A DNA stretch of 64,000 nucleotides from Flavobacterium hiemivividum (GCF_004349145.1 NZ_SMFO01000005.1:62725-126724); one strand, 5' to 3'. Positions 36,259 to 45,426 are shown, counted from the first letter of the stretch. A program made the numbers and translations. The notes: a model not told the origin generated them from the letters alone.

Positions 36259-36313
36259 GTGTTCAGTCGCAGTCGCAAGTCTCAGTGCTACACTGAAAAC
36301 TGCGACTGAACAC
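36259..36313. repeat. Nested palindrome built from CAGT(C) units
   Basis: Outer arms 36259-36273 and 36299-36313 are a perfect 15-bp inverted repeat. Inside is a second 6-bp hairpin (36282-36287/36291-36296). There is no T tract. It lies between the convergent Lys-rich gene and pepD, so it may be a terminator-like 3' structure or an intergenic repeat element. Confidence 0.8.
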
Positions 36314-36319
36314 TACATA

Positions 36320-37783
36320 CTATTTCAATGGAATATTAGCCAAAATTTCTAATAAAAATTTCCAGAATTTTTGAGAAGAGGAGATGCTCGCTCTTTCATC
36401 AGGAGAATGCGCTCCATGAATAGTAGGTCCAAAAGAAATCATATCCATCTCTGGGTAGTTAGTTCCAAGGATTCCACACTCTAATCCAGCATGGCAAGCT
36501 ACTACACTCGGTTTTTCACCAGTTTGTTTCTCATAAATAGGCACTAAAACATCTAGAATTTCTGATTCTGCATTTGGAGTCCATCCTGGATAAGATCCTG
36601 AAAGTTCCACTTCACATCCCATTAATTCAAAAGCAGATGTTAAAGCAGCTGCTAAATCAAATTTAGCCGTTTCCACAGACGAACGGGTTAAACATTGCAC
36701 AGAAAGCTTTCCTTCACCTACAACCACTTTAGCTATATTATTTGACGTTTCTACTAAATCAGCAAAGTCAGCGCTCATTCTATACACTCCGTTGTGAGCA
36801 GTATACATTGCTCTCACAAAATAATACTGAGCAATAGATGGCATTACTTTTTCTGGAGCTTTATCTAATTTCTCGAAAACAACTTCTAAATTAGGTTCTG
36901 TCGTTTTTAATTCTGTTTTTATATCATTAACCACTTGTTGCATATCAAACACAAAAGCTTCATCAAATACCGAAGCAATAATTACTTTGGCAACACTTTC
37001 ACGTGGAATAGCATTACGAAGACTTCCTCCTTTAATTTCTGATATTTGCAATCCAAAATTATCAAAACCATCAAATAAAAGGCGATTCATGATTTTATTA
37101 GCGTTGCCTAATCCCTTGTGAATATCCATTCCTGAATGCCCCCCTTTTAACCCTTTTACGGTAATTGAATACCCTACAGAACCTTCAGGAGTTTCCTCTT
37201 CATCATACTCAGCTGTAGCCGTAACGTCAATTCCACCAGCACAACCAATGTCAATTTCATCATCCTCTTCTGTATCTAAATTCAAAAGAATTTGTCCTTG
37301 CAGGATTCCGCCTTTAAGATTCAAAGCTCCAGTCATTCCAGTCTCTTCATCGATGGTAAACAAAGCTTCAATCGCAGGATGCGGAATATCAGTACTTTCT
37401 AAAATCGCCATAATTGCGGCAACTCCTAATCCATTATCTGCACCAAGCGTAGTTCCTCTAGCACGCACCCAGTCTTCATCAACATACATATCGATTCCCT
37501 GTGTATCGAAATCAAAAACAGTATCTGAATTTTTTTGGTGCACCATATCCAAGTGACCTTGCATCACGATTGCTTTACGATTTTCCATTCCTGGCGTAGC
37601 TGGCTTGCGGATAATCACATTTCGAATATCATCTTCAAAAGTCTCTAATCCAAGGCTTTCACCAAAGTTTTTCATGAACTCAATCACGCGTTCTTCTTTT
37701 TTTGAAGGGCGAGGAACGGCATTCAAATCGGCAAACTTATTCCAAAGTACTTTTGGTTCTAAATTTCTTATCTCTTGACTCAT
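36320..37783 (-). CDS. pepD: Aminoacyl-histidine dipeptidase (peptidase M20, PepD type)
   Basis: 487 residues. The di-zinc site is readable: His77 and Asp79 in MQGHLDMVHQK, Asp116 in LGADNGLGVA, and Glu146-Glu147 in DEETGM. Further motifs are GLKGGHSGMDIHKG in the lid domain and ISFGPTIHGAHSPDE near the C-terminus. By family it is a cytosolic Xaa-His dipeptidase (carnosinase-like). It appears monocistronic. Confidence 0.95.
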   Translation of the reverse strand: MSQEIRNLEPKVLWNKFADLNAVPRPSKKEERVIEFMKNFGESLGLETFEDDIRNVIIRKPATPGMENRKAIVMQGHLDMVHQKNSDTVFDFDTQGIDMYVDEDWVRARGTTLGADNGLGVAAIMAILESTDIPHPAIEALFTIDEETGMTGALNLKGGILQGQILLNLDTEEDDEIDIGCAGGIDVTATAEYDEEETPEGSVGYSITVKGLKGGHSGMDIHKGLGNANKIMNRLLFDGFDNFGLQISEIKGGSLRNAIPRESVAKVIIASVFDEAFVFDMQQVVNDIKTELKTTEPNLEVVFEKLDKAPEKVMPSIAQYYFVRAMYTAHNGVYRMSADFADLVETSNNIAKVVVGEGKLSVQCLTRSSVETAKFDLAAALTSAFELMGCEVELSGSYPGWTPNAESEILDVLVPIYEKQTGEKPSVVACHAGLECGILGTNYPEMDMISFGPTIHGAHSPDERASISSSQKFWKFLLEILANIPLK

Positions 37784-37817
37784 TTATTGTTGTTTGAAGT
37801 TTAACATTTTTAAAGCT

Positions 37818-37825
37818 CAAAGTTA
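37818..37825 (-). promoter_or_regulatory. -7 element (TAACTTTG) for pepD
   Basis: An exact TAnnTTTG match on the minus strand, 34 bases before the pepD ATG. Confidence 0.6.
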
Positions 37826-38330
37826 CAAAGTTTAAATTCGTTTTTAGCTTTAGAAATTAATTTCTCCTTGAAAACTAGCACAATATTTTGGACGTGGCCG
37901 AACATCTAGTACTCTAATCTCTGGAACAAGACTTCGAAAATCATTTAAACTAAGTAACTAGAAGTTTGTTTTGTCTTTGAAGAAAATAATACTATTAGTG
38001 ACGCTAAAGGAATTAATTATTTTCAAGGAGACAAATGTGCTCGAATTTAGTGGAGAAAATCACATCCAAAATCACAATAAAAATCTATAGAAAAAAAAAT
38101 AATTCAGAATTAATAAGTAGGAGTAATTTTTACTTTCGATTGCTATTAAGACTACTATAACTAAAAATACCAAATGATTTTTATAATGTAATTACTACTT
38201 ACTGGCCATAAATTGCTTTGTATCTTATTTTATTATTTGCGATTCTCGGACTGCAATAAACTTTCAATTCAATCGTAATCAAACAGTTAACAATGTAGTA
38301 AAAGCCATACAGAATCTGTAATTATTAAAA

Positions 38331-38359
38331 TTGAATTTGAAACAAAAACTCTATTTTTG
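38331..38359 (+). promoter_or_regulatory. Full Bacteroidetes-type promoter for the acyltransferase
   Basis: TTG (38331-38333), an 18-base spacer, then TATTTTTG (38352-38359). Both elements and spacing fit the TTG-N17-23-TAnnTTTG consensus. The ATG is 27 bases downstream. Confidence 0.75.
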
Positions 38360-38386
38360 TAAACACCCAAACAAAAATAAAAACTC

Positions 38387-39484
38387 ATGCGGGAAAAAAA
38401 TCTGGAATCAAAGTTTCTAAAAAGTAAGCCACATTTTGAAATACTAGATGGCTTACGAGGCTTAGCAGCCATAGTAGTAGTCATTTTTCATTTTATGGAA
38501 ATAGTTATTACTGATTTTAGCAAAAATTTTATTTCTCATGGTTTTTTAGCAGTAGATTTCTTTTTCTGTTTATCTGGTTTCGTTATTACCTATGCTTACG
38601 ATACCCGTATAGCTAGTATGGGGCTAAAAACTTTTATTAAGCTAAGATTAATTCGTTTGCAGCCTTTAGTTATCGTAGGCTCAATTTTAGGTTTGCTCAC
38701 TTTTCTATTTGATCCTTATAGTAATTTATATGCCATTTATGGTTTTAAAGAAACGGCATTGATTTCTATCACATCGCTTTTATTAATCCCTTATCCTGTA
38801 GTATCAGAACGCTATTTTAATTTATTTAATTTAAACGCACCAAGTTGGTCGTTGTTTTGGGAATACGTTGCTAATTTAGTATATGCAACCGTATTGTTTA
38901 AAGCATCTAGAAAAATACTTACCCTACTCGTATTAATAGCTGCAACAGGTATTTTTTATGTTGGTTGGAGTTCTGGTAATTTAGTTGGTGGTTGGAGTGG
39001 ATCCACTTTTTTTGATGGCTTAGCTCGTATTTCTTTTTCTTTTCTAATGGGAATGCTACTTTTTCGCTCTAATTGGATAATTAAAAATAAATTAAGTTTG
39101 CTAGGTATGAGTGCTTTGTTATTGATGGCCTTTTTAACACCTTATAACGAAAATTGGAACTGGCTGATAGAACCTATAATAGTAGTTTTCTATTTTCCAC
39201 TAATTGTTTCTCTAGGTGCGGGCGCAAGCTTAGCAAGTAAACATTACAAAATCAACAAAATTTCTGGTGATATTTCTTATCCGCTTTACATGACACACTA
39301 CCCGTTTATGTGGATTTTTGCGAATTATGTAATAGTAGAAAAACCAAGTACTTCTGATTTGATGTGGGTGATTCCTATTTCAGTAATTTTACTTATAAGT
39401 TTTTCCTACTTGATATTTAAATTTTTAGATTTCCCGCTTCGAAGTTATTTAACCGATAAGTTAAAAGGTCGCTCAAGGATATAA
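38387..39484 (+). CDS. Acyltransferase family 3 membrane protein (OafA/YrhL-like)
   Basis: 365 residues with about ten hydrophobic helices. The start FEILDGLRGLAAIVVVIFHF carries the family signature with catalytic-type His (IFHF). GFLAVDFFFCLSGFVI and RLIRLQPL follow, and late SYPLYMTHYPFMW. By family these inner-membrane enzymes acetylate or succinylate glycans on the periplasmic side. It is monocistronic with a consensus promoter and no glycan genes immediately adjacent. Confidence 0.9.
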   Translation: MREKNLESKFLKSKPHFEILDGLRGLAAIVVVIFHFMEIVITDFSKNFISHGFLAVDFFFCLSGFVITYAYDTRIASMGLKTFIKLRLIRLQPLVIVGSILGLLTFLFDPYSNLYAIYGFKETALISITSLLLIPYPVVSERYFNLFNLNAPSWSLFWEYVANLVYATVLFKASRKILTLLVLIAATGIFYVGWSSGNLVGGWSGSTFFDGLARISFSFLMGMLLFRSNWIIKNKLSLLGMSALLLMAFLTPYNENWNWLIEPIIVVFYFPLIVSLGAGASLASKHYKINKISGDISYPLYMTHYPFMWIFANYVIVEKPSTSDLMWVIPISVILLISFSYLIFKFLDFPLRSYLTDKLKGRSRI

Positions 39485-39818
39485 TATATAATTTAAGATA
39501 AGGCGAGAGCCCATTTGCAATAGGCTATCACAACAATTATCAGATTTAGATAATGAGGCTTCTCTTTCGTCGAAATGACCCTTTGGAGTTTGTTTGTGTG
39601 ATTTAATATTTCCCTGAATTTCCCCTATTTAATTCTCTGCGAAACAAAAACTTATATGACTTATATGATAAAAAGACATAGAACCTCACCGTGTATTACT
39701 TCTTTGCATAAAAAACGTACATGGCTTTTATGTTTACACCTAGCATCACTCTACAAAACAAAAAGTTACTATATTTACTATTCACACAAAAACAGCAACG
39801 CAAATAAATTTCCCCTTC
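39485..39818. other. 334-base gene-free stretch
   Basis: A low-complexity AT-rich gap between two plus-strand genes. I see no terminator with a T tract and no credible gene; a TATATTTA near 39768 may be part of the next promoter. Confidence 0.45.
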
Positions 39819-40886
39819 GTGAAACAAAAATTCATTCTTCCTTTTTTTCTTATCCTCCAAGTAATCCTTCTACAGATTATTTCGTTTTTCCCAGAAAGTG
39901 TGGAGCGACATTACAGTAACGGATTCTATTTAACTCTTTCTCAGTTCTCTAGAGCATTATTGGGCAGCATTCCTTTTTCATTAGGCGATTGCCTCTATTT
40001 TGTCTTAATTTTCCTTGTTTTAAAATGGTTCTGGACAAAAAGAAAATCTTGGAAACAAAATTGGAAAGACAATAGCTTGCAGCTGTTCAGTTTTCTTTCC
40101 GTTTTTTATTTTTTATTCCATATGTTATGGGCGCTCAATTATTACCGCCAACCGCTTTTCGAAAAAATGGAAATTGAAAGAGAGTACACAGATAGTGATT
40201 TAGCTGTTTTTACAAAAAAATTGATAAAAAAAACAAACGAAATTCAAGTCCAAATCACAAAATCAGATAGTTTAAAAGTTGTCTTCCCATATTCGCAAGA
40301 ACACGTTTTTACCATGACTTTAAATGGGTATAAGAATTTATCGAAGCAGCATCAAAATTTCCCATTTATAAATTTAAGCACTAAAAAATCACTATTCAGC
40401 CTACCGTTGACCTACATGGGTTTTGGTGGTTATTTGAACCCTTTTACTAATGAAGCCCAAGTAAATTATCTAGGGCCAATGTATAGTTTCCCCATGACGA
40501 CCAATCATGAAATGGCACACCAAATAGGATATGCAAGCGAAAGCGAATGTAATTTTATTGGGTTTCTCGCATCGGTGAAAAATGATAATTTGTATATAAA
40601 ATATTCCGGTTATAGTTATGCTTTGCGGTATTGTTTGGGGATTTTAGAATATAGTAGTCAGGAATCGTTTGACCAATTGATAAAAACCGTTCATCCTGGA
40701 ATATTAAAAAACTATAAAGAGAGCACTGATTTTAGAAAAGAATACAGATCTCCTATTGAAACCGGTTTTCATCTATTTTACGATCAATTTCTAAAACTGA
40801 ATCAACAAAAAGATGGTATCGAGAGCTACAGCAAGTTCGTGAATTTGATGGTGAATTATTACGGTCAAAAAAATAATGAGTTATAA
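39819..40886 (+). CDS. DUF3810 family membrane protein with HExxH metalloprotease motif
   Basis: 355 residues from a GTG start that leads straight into a membrane helix. There are three N-terminal hydrophobic helices (~5-25, ~50-70, ~88-105). A soluble part contains GFGGYLNPFTNEAQVNYLG and TTNHEMAHQIGYASESECN, where His230-Glu231-x-x-His234 is a zinc-protease signature and the following Glu240/Glu242 could be the third ligand. The pattern matches DUF3810, which has no characterised substrate. It is likely an integral membrane zinc peptidase (inference). Confidence 0.82.
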   Translation: MKQKFILPFFLILQVILLQIISFFPESVERHYSNGFYLTLSQFSRALLGSIPFSLGDCLYFVLIFLVLKWFWTKRKSWKQNWKDNSLQLFSFLSVFYFLFHMLWALNYYRQPLFEKMEIEREYTDSDLAVFTKKLIKKTNEIQVQITKSDSLKVVFPYSQEHVFTMTLNGYKNLSKQHQNFPFINLSTKKSLFSLPLTYMGFGGYLNPFTNEAQVNYLGPMYSFPMTTNHEMAHQIGYASESECNFIGFLASVKNDNLYIKYSGYSYALRYCLGILEYSSQESFDQLIKTVHPGILKNYKESTDFRKEYRSPIETGFHLFYDQFLKLNQQKDGIESYSKFVNLMVNYYGQKNNEL

Positions 40887-41003
40887 AAAATGAGCAAGAT
40901 TAAATAAATATCTAACTTGTTTTTTTACAACTCATTACTGTGTAATCATACTACAATAAATGTAGTAATCTGGTTTTATATTGGCCTATAATCTTTAAAC
41001 TTC

Positions 41004-42224
41004 TTATATTTTTTCAAGTAGTAATCCAGTAGCCGTAAGACCAGGTCCAAAGGCAATTGCTACAATTTTTGTTCCTGCAGGTATATTCGGATCGTTAATT
41101 ATTTCATTAAAAATATGAGGAACAGTCGATGAAGACATGTTTCCATGACGATACAATATATCATAGGACCAACTGGCTTGCTCTTTAGTGATTCCAATTG
41201 CATCTACCACATAATCAATAATTTTTGGACCACCGGGATGAATGGCAAAATGCATCGTAGATTTTTCTCCTTCAAAATCAATACCTACTTTGTCGCATAG
41301 CGTCGTTATAAAAGACTTGATATTTTTACGAATAAAAACAGGAACTCTTTTTGAAAGGGTCATTAAAAAGTTATATTCTCCTAATTCCCACGACATATCT
41401 TCCAATGAATCTGGAATAATGACTTCATGGGCAGCTAAAATGCGCATTCCTTTTTTCTCTAATATAGTCTCATCATTCATGAAAGAGCCTTCTTCATACA
41501 AAGAATACCCAATAAAACCATCAGCAAAAAGGGAGCAAATCATCGTATTTGCTACAGAAAATTCGGTTAAATTTAAATGAGCTGACAGCAACTCGGTATG
41601 AACCACATCAGCTCTTCCATTAGTTGTACTACCACTTATCAAGCTACTAGCTGTACGAATGGCAGGAAAAGCCCCATAGCACCCCATCTGGTAGGAATGT
41701 GTGACTTGAGTGGTATCCCACGCCCTGCTTATTACCGCATGCTGGGCAACGCTGGGCGACGAATAACCAGAACAAGTTACATGAACTAAGTTTTCAGGAG
41801 CTTTATCTACATTTGAATAAAATTCATCAAAAACATATCCCATCTTATTCTTGAACCATTCCATTCGAACTCCAATTTTGGGTCCAAAGGTATCGCCTGT
41901 TTTTGTTTCCAAATTTGAGGGGAAATCATAATCTAAAGGTGCCGTATAGTCCATTTCATTTTCAAGAAAATCTTCCACCTCCTCAAAAATTAGAATCTGC
42001 CTTTTATTAATGTTTTCAGGCGGAATAGAATATTTATCCACTTGCTTTGAGATCACATCAAAACTATTAGGTTCAATTTGCATTTCATTATTTCCAGTCT
42101 CACTAAGTACCGCCAGATTTTGAAAGTGATGATAAAGAAACTTGGTGTATTGATTAAGCTTTTGTTGTTCTACTAATTTACCCACAAGAATGGGCTTGAA
42201 ATTCGAGATAATTATACTTTTCAT
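41004..42224 (-). CDS. Type III polyketide synthase-like (chalcone/stilbene synthase superfamily) enzyme
   Basis: 406 residues with a thiolase-superfamily fold. The catalytic triad reads Cys182 (YQMGCYGAFPAIRTA), His328 (AIHPGGPKIID) and Asn361 (RHGNMSSSTVPHI). VTCSGYSSPSVAQ and a C-terminal GFGPGLT-like IAFGPGLTATGLLLE complete the pattern. By family it condenses malonyl-CoA units onto an acyl starter to give pyrones or resorcinols. It stands alone; no methyltransferase or acyl carrier protein is adjacent, although an NDH-2 gene lies upstream on the same strand with a 338-base gap. Product unknown. Confidence 0.85.
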   Translation of the reverse strand: MKSIIISNFKPILVGKLVEQQKLNQYTKFLYHHFQNLAVLSETGNNEMQIEPNSFDVISKQVDKYSIPPENINKRQILIFEEVEDFLENEMDYTAPLDYDFPSNLETKTGDTFGPKIGVRMEWFKNKMGYVFDEFYSNVDKAPENLVHVTCSGYSSPSVAQHAVISRAWDTTQVTHSYQMGCYGAFPAIRTASSLISGSTTNGRADVVHTELLSAHLNLTEFSVANTMICSLFADGFIGYSLYEEGSFMNDETILEKKGMRILAAHEVIIPDSLEDMSWELGEYNFLMTLSKRVPVFIRKNIKSFITTLCDKVGIDFEGEKSTMHFAIHPGGPKIIDYVVDAIGITKEQASWSYDILYRHGNMSSSTVPHIFNEIINDPNIPAGTKIVAIAFGPGLTATGLLLEKI

Positions 42225-42562
42225 TTATTGTATGACTTGGTTTAAAAGTCAAACTTAAATTAAAATTATATTAAAAAAAAACGACCGTAAATACATACCA
42301 AATCAAAAACCAAATAACTCACTGATAACAAGTGTTTTAAAATCAACAGCATAAAGTTAAAGTATTGTTAATCAGAACATTGTAAGAATGAAACTACGAC
42401 GTCTTAAGCACTGATTATCAACAATGTAAGAATGTAGTTACATCGATAATACAAGCCTATTTCATGAGAATCTTGTTATAATTTTTAATAACTATTAAAG
42501 TATAAAAGTATACCTACAGCAGTACATCATCCCTTAAAAATTAGCCCTGACCAATAAAAAAA
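42225..42562. other. 338-base gene-free stretch
   Basis: AT-rich sequence between two minus-strand genes. A short direct repeat TGTAAGAATG occurs at about 42381 and 42425; no hairpin terminator or promoter of high quality was identified. Confidence 0.45.
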
Positions 42563-43867
42563 TCATACCTCATCACTAGTAAATGCCGTAAAGCTTTTCT
42601 TTTTATACGGTCTGATTATGAGTCTTCCTTCTCTATCAAAGCGAATGTAATTATAAACCCAGTTTAAAAACACTACGGCTTTATTCTTGAATCCGATTAG
42701 TGAAAATAAATGCACAAACATCCATACAAACCAGGCAAAAACACCACTAAAATGATATCTAGGTAAATCCACTACGGCTTTATTACGGCCAATAGTCGCC
42801 ATCGAACCTTTGTCATTGTATTCGAAAGGCTTCATGGTTTTATTTTGGATTAATTTCATAATATTTTCACCCAACAGCGCACCTTGCTGTAAAGCAGGTT
42901 GTGCCATCATAGGATGTCCCTCTGGATACTCTTCTGTTTCCATTGAAGCAATATCTCCTACCGCAAAAATGTCCTCATAGCCCTTTACTTGGCTGAATCG
43001 ATTGACGCAGATGCGTTCTACTTTTTCTACCAAAGAATCAGCATCTAAACCCGCTACAACAGCTCCTTGAACACCTGCCGTCCAGATTACAGTAGCTGTT
43101 TCAAATATCAAATCAGAATTTGTGGTAATGGTCCGACCGTCGTAATTTGTTACACGAACATTTTTCCAAATCGTAACGCCCAAATCCACTAGAAATTTTT
43201 CGGCAGCCAGAGATGATTTTTCACTCATGGTGTTGAGAATTCTATCGCCACTTTGAATGAGATTAATTTCCATTTTAGCAATGTCTAAGTCGGGATAATC
43301 CTTTTGAAGAATTGCTTTTTTCATCTCCGCAAGAGCTCCTGCTAGCTCTACTCCTGTGGGACCGCCACCTACAATTACAAAATTGATTAAGCTATTTTTT
43401 TCGGCAACATCAGTCGTTAACACCGCTTGCTCAAAGTTTTCTAGAATAAGACTTCGTATGTTAAGCGATTGCGGAATGGTTTTCATGGCCATACTGTTGC
43501 GCTTAATATCTTTATTTCCAAAATAATTGGTTTTAGAACCAGTTGCAATAACTAGATAATCATAGCTCAACTCCCCTATTTCAGCTATTATTTTTTTGTT
43601 CTTAGTATCTATTTCCTGAACAGAAGTGAGACGGAAATAAAAATTGTCATATTCCTGAATTACTTTACGAATGGGATAAGCAATTGAGCCTGCCTCCAAA
43701 CCTCCTGTAGCCACTTGATACAACAATGGTTGAAAAGTATGGTAGTTGTGCTTGTCTAAAAGTACGACTTGAACTTTTTGATTCTTTAATTCTTTGGCCA
43801 TTGCAATTCCTGCAAAACCACCTCCAATAATTACGATTCTGGGCAAAGCTGAATTAGGGATATTCAT
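42563..43867 (-). CDS. Type II NADH:quinone oxidoreductase (NDH-2)
   Basis: 434 residues. An FAD Rossmann motif is at the start (IVIIGGGFAGIAMAKEL), a second NAD(P) Rossmann at ~165 (FVIVGGGPTGVELAGALAEM), then IWTAGVQG and VGDIASME. A hydrophobic segment near the C-terminus (GVFAWFVWMFVHLFSLIGF) suits membrane association. FQPLLYQVATGGLEAGSIAYP is typical of the family. By family it oxidises NADH and reduces quinone without proton pumping. Confidence 0.94.
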   Translation of the reverse strand: MNIPNSALPRIVIIGGGFAGIAMAKELKNQKVQVVLLDKHNYHTFQPLLYQVATGGLEAGSIAYPIRKVIQEYDNFYFRLTSVQEIDTKNKKIIAEIGELSYDYLVIATGSKTNYFGNKDIKRNSMAMKTIPQSLNIRSLILENFEQAVLTTDVAEKNSLINFVIVGGGPTGVELAGALAEMKKAILQKDYPDLDIAKMEINLIQSGDRILNTMSEKSSLAAEKFLVDLGVTIWKNVRVTNYDGRTITTNSDLIFETATVIWTAGVQGAVVAGLDADSLVEKVERICVNRFSQVKGYEDIFAVGDIASMETEEYPEGHPMMAQPALQQGALLGENIMKLIQNKTMKPFEYNDKGSMATIGRNKAVVDLPRYHFSGVFAWFVWMFVHLFSLIGFKNKAVVFLNWVYNYIRFDREGRLIIRPYKKKSFTAFTSDEV

Positions 43868-43892
43868 AAATGTGTGTACTTTAGTATAAAAA

Positions 43893-43900
43893 CAAAGTTA
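43893..43900 (-). promoter_or_regulatory. -7 element (TAACTTTG) for the NDH-2 gene
   Basis: An exact TAnnTTTG match on the minus strand, 25 bases before the start codon. The inverted repeat ATTGTTACAACAAT sits just upstream. Confidence 0.55.
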
Positions 43901-44048
43901 AGGAACATTTCATAAATTGATTGTTACAACAATTATTATGGAATGGAATTGTAAAAATGGTCCCAAATTCTACAAGTATATTTCAACCTTTTAATGCTGC
44001 AGCGCATTTTTAACAAAATACAATTATGAAAAATAAACGTTATAAAAT

Positions 44049-44125
44049 AGCCCTGATGGAAATAAAAATCCTCTCGATCCCGAAGCTTCGGGATGGGAGA
44101 TTGTAATGGACAGCAGGACGAAGCG
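44049..44125. repeat. Long hairpin element of flavobacterial intergenic-repeat type
   Basis: The element starts AGCCCTGATGG and ends near GGACAGCAGGACGAAGCGA. Inside, arms 44067-44085 and 44086-44102 form a near-perfect stem around CCCGAAG/CTTCGGG with two single-base bulges. The outer CCTGATG/CAGCAGG parts can pair as well. Elements with these ends recur between genes in flavobacteria as I recall them; whether it acts as RNA or DNA is unknown. Confidence 0.65.
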
Positions 44126-44205
44126 AAAATGAACAACGAAATGGTTGTGCTCCTAAAAAATGCATTACTTTGTAACAAAATTGACTTGAAGAACACTAAT
44201 CAATT

Positions 44206-44700
44206 ATGAGTGAAAATCTAGAACATTCTTTTGTTACACAATTGAAGGAAAATCAGAATATAATCCACAAAATTTGTCGGTTATATACTGATTGCGAAGA
44301 TTCACATAAAGACTTATTTCAAGAAGTAACCATTCAATTGTGGAAGGCATTCCCAAAGTTTAGGGGCGATAGCAAATTCTCCACTTGGGCATATCGCGTA
44401 GCGCTCAACACGGCGATCACTTTATACCGCAAAAACAAACGTTCGATATCCACCGTAGAATACGAAGGGCGGCAGCACTTTATTAAGGACGTCGATTATA
44501 ATTATGAAGAGGAAGAGCAAATTAAACTAATGTACAAGGCGGTTTACCAATTAAACGATATCGAAAAAGCATTGGTTTTCATGTACCTTGAAGACAAGGA
44601 TTACCGAGAGATAGCAGAAACCCTAGGAATTAGCGAAGTAAATGCGAGAGTGAAGATGAATAGAATTAAAGGGAAATTAAAAAAAATATTAAATCCTTAA
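44206..44700 (+). CDS. ECF-type sigma-70 family RNA polymerase sigma factor
   Basis: 164 residues. Region 2 is visible (DLFQEVTIQLWKAFPKFRGD then FSTWAYRVALNTAI) and region 4 (YQLNDIEKALVFMYLEDKDYREIAETLGISEVNARVKMNRI). Length and architecture are those of ECF sigma factors. It is followed 5 bases later by a four-helix membrane protein, probably its regulator. Target promoters are unknown. Confidence 0.93.
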   Translation: MSENLEHSFVTQLKENQNIIHKICRLYTDCEDSHKDLFQEVTIQLWKAFPKFRGDSKFSTWAYRVALNTAITLYRKNKRSISTVEYEGRQHFIKDVDYNYEEEEQIKLMYKAVYQLNDIEKALVFMYLEDKDYREIAETLGISEVNARVKMNRIKGKLKKILNP

Positions 44701-44705
44701 GGAAT

Positions 44706-45338
44706 ATGAAAGAGCTGGATTTATTAAAAAAAGACTGGCAGAAGAACACGGATTCTTTTGAGCAGGTATCAGAAATAGAAATTTATAAAATGATTCATAA
44801 AAACTCTTCTTCTATTGTGAAGTGGATTTTGATCATTAGTATTTTGGAGGTTTTGTTGTGGACTGGATTTAGCATGATTTTTAGTGCTGATGATTACCTT
44901 AAAAAAATAAATAACGAGGGGTTGTCCTTCACTTTAAAGTTTTTCACCTATTTAAATTATGCAGTCATTGTTATATTTATTTATTTGTTTTACAAAAACT
45001 ACATCCGAATTTCGGCCATAGCAGCTACAAAACAATTAATGAAAGACATATTGAAAACGCGAAAAATGGTACAATACTATGTTTGGTATAATCTGGGAAT
45101 GATTGTCTTTGGCTTGATTATGGGCTTCATAATCGCTTTATATTACAATCCAGAAACCATTATTCTAAGAAATAAAGTTGAACATGACCCAAAAATAATG
45201 GCGATCACGATTGGTATATTAGCCATAGTTACCATTGTGCTATTTGGATTATTCTGGCTATTTTATAGACTGTTGTACGGTATTTTACTGAGAAGATTGC
45301 ATGCCAATTATAAAGAACTGAAGAAGATAGACTTGTAG
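44706..45338 (+). CDS. Four-helix membrane protein coupled to the sigma factor
   Basis: 210 residues. A charged N-terminal cytosolic segment (1-37, KELDLLKKDWQKNTDSFEQ) is followed by four hydrophobic helices (~40-60, ~80-98, ~128-148, ~165-190) and a basic tail. It has no zinc-binding HxxxCxxC motif of classical anti-sigma factors. The 5-base gap and partner order suggest a membrane anti-sigma or sensor. Similar proteins follow ECF sigma genes in other flavobacteria as I recall, but the function is not proven. Confidence 0.7.
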   Translation: MKELDLLKKDWQKNTDSFEQVSEIEIYKMIHKNSSSIVKWILIISILEVLLWTGFSMIFSADDYLKKINNEGLSFTLKFFTYLNYAVIVIFIYLFYKNYIRISAIAATKQLMKDILKTRKMVQYYVWYNLGMIVFGLIMGFIIALYYNPETIILRNKVEHDPKIMAITIGILAIVTIVLFGLFWLFYRLLYGILLRRLHANYKELKKIDL

Positions 45339-45365
45339 TAATGATATTTATTTTTTTCAAATTAA

Positions 45366-45397
45366 AAACCCAGCATATTTAAATAATTGCTGGGTTT
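45366..45397. terminator. Terminator between sigma operon and PlsC-like gene
   Basis: A 10-bp stem AAACCCAGCA/TGCTGGGTTT (45366-45375 with 45388-45397) is followed by GTATTTTTTAT on the plus strand and A-rich sequence on the other side, serving both convergent genes. Confidence 0.85.
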
Positions 45398-45426
45398 GTA
45401 TTTTTTATAGAAATGACACTTCGAAG

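Larger units (their letters stand above)
37784..38386. other. 603-base gene-free stretch
   Basis: AT-rich sequence between divergent pepD and the acyltransferase. It holds the pepD and acyltransferase promoters at its two ends. The middle (about 37860-38320) shows no convincing frame, RNA structure or repeat. Confidence 0.6.
43868..44205. other. 338-base intergenic region between divergent NDH-2 and sigma-factor genes
   Basis: It contains the NDH-2 promoter (43893-43900), a 6-2-6 inverted repeat ATTGTT-AC-AACAAT at 43920-43933, and a large hairpin element (44049-44125). No real gene is seen. Confidence 0.6.

Noticed and set aside
39656..39919. 87-codon plus-strand frame before DUF3810
   Set aside because: It overlaps the DUF3810 start in another frame; the basic, Ser/His-rich composition is not protein-like.
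42378..42440. Short repeated TGTAAGAATG words downstream of NDH-2
   Set aside because: Only 10 bp, AT-rich and without structure; not convincing as a regulatory array or CRISPR.
43936..44196. 86-codon minus-strand frame upstream of the sigma gene
   Set aside because: It runs across the hairpin repeat element and has no recognisable protein features.
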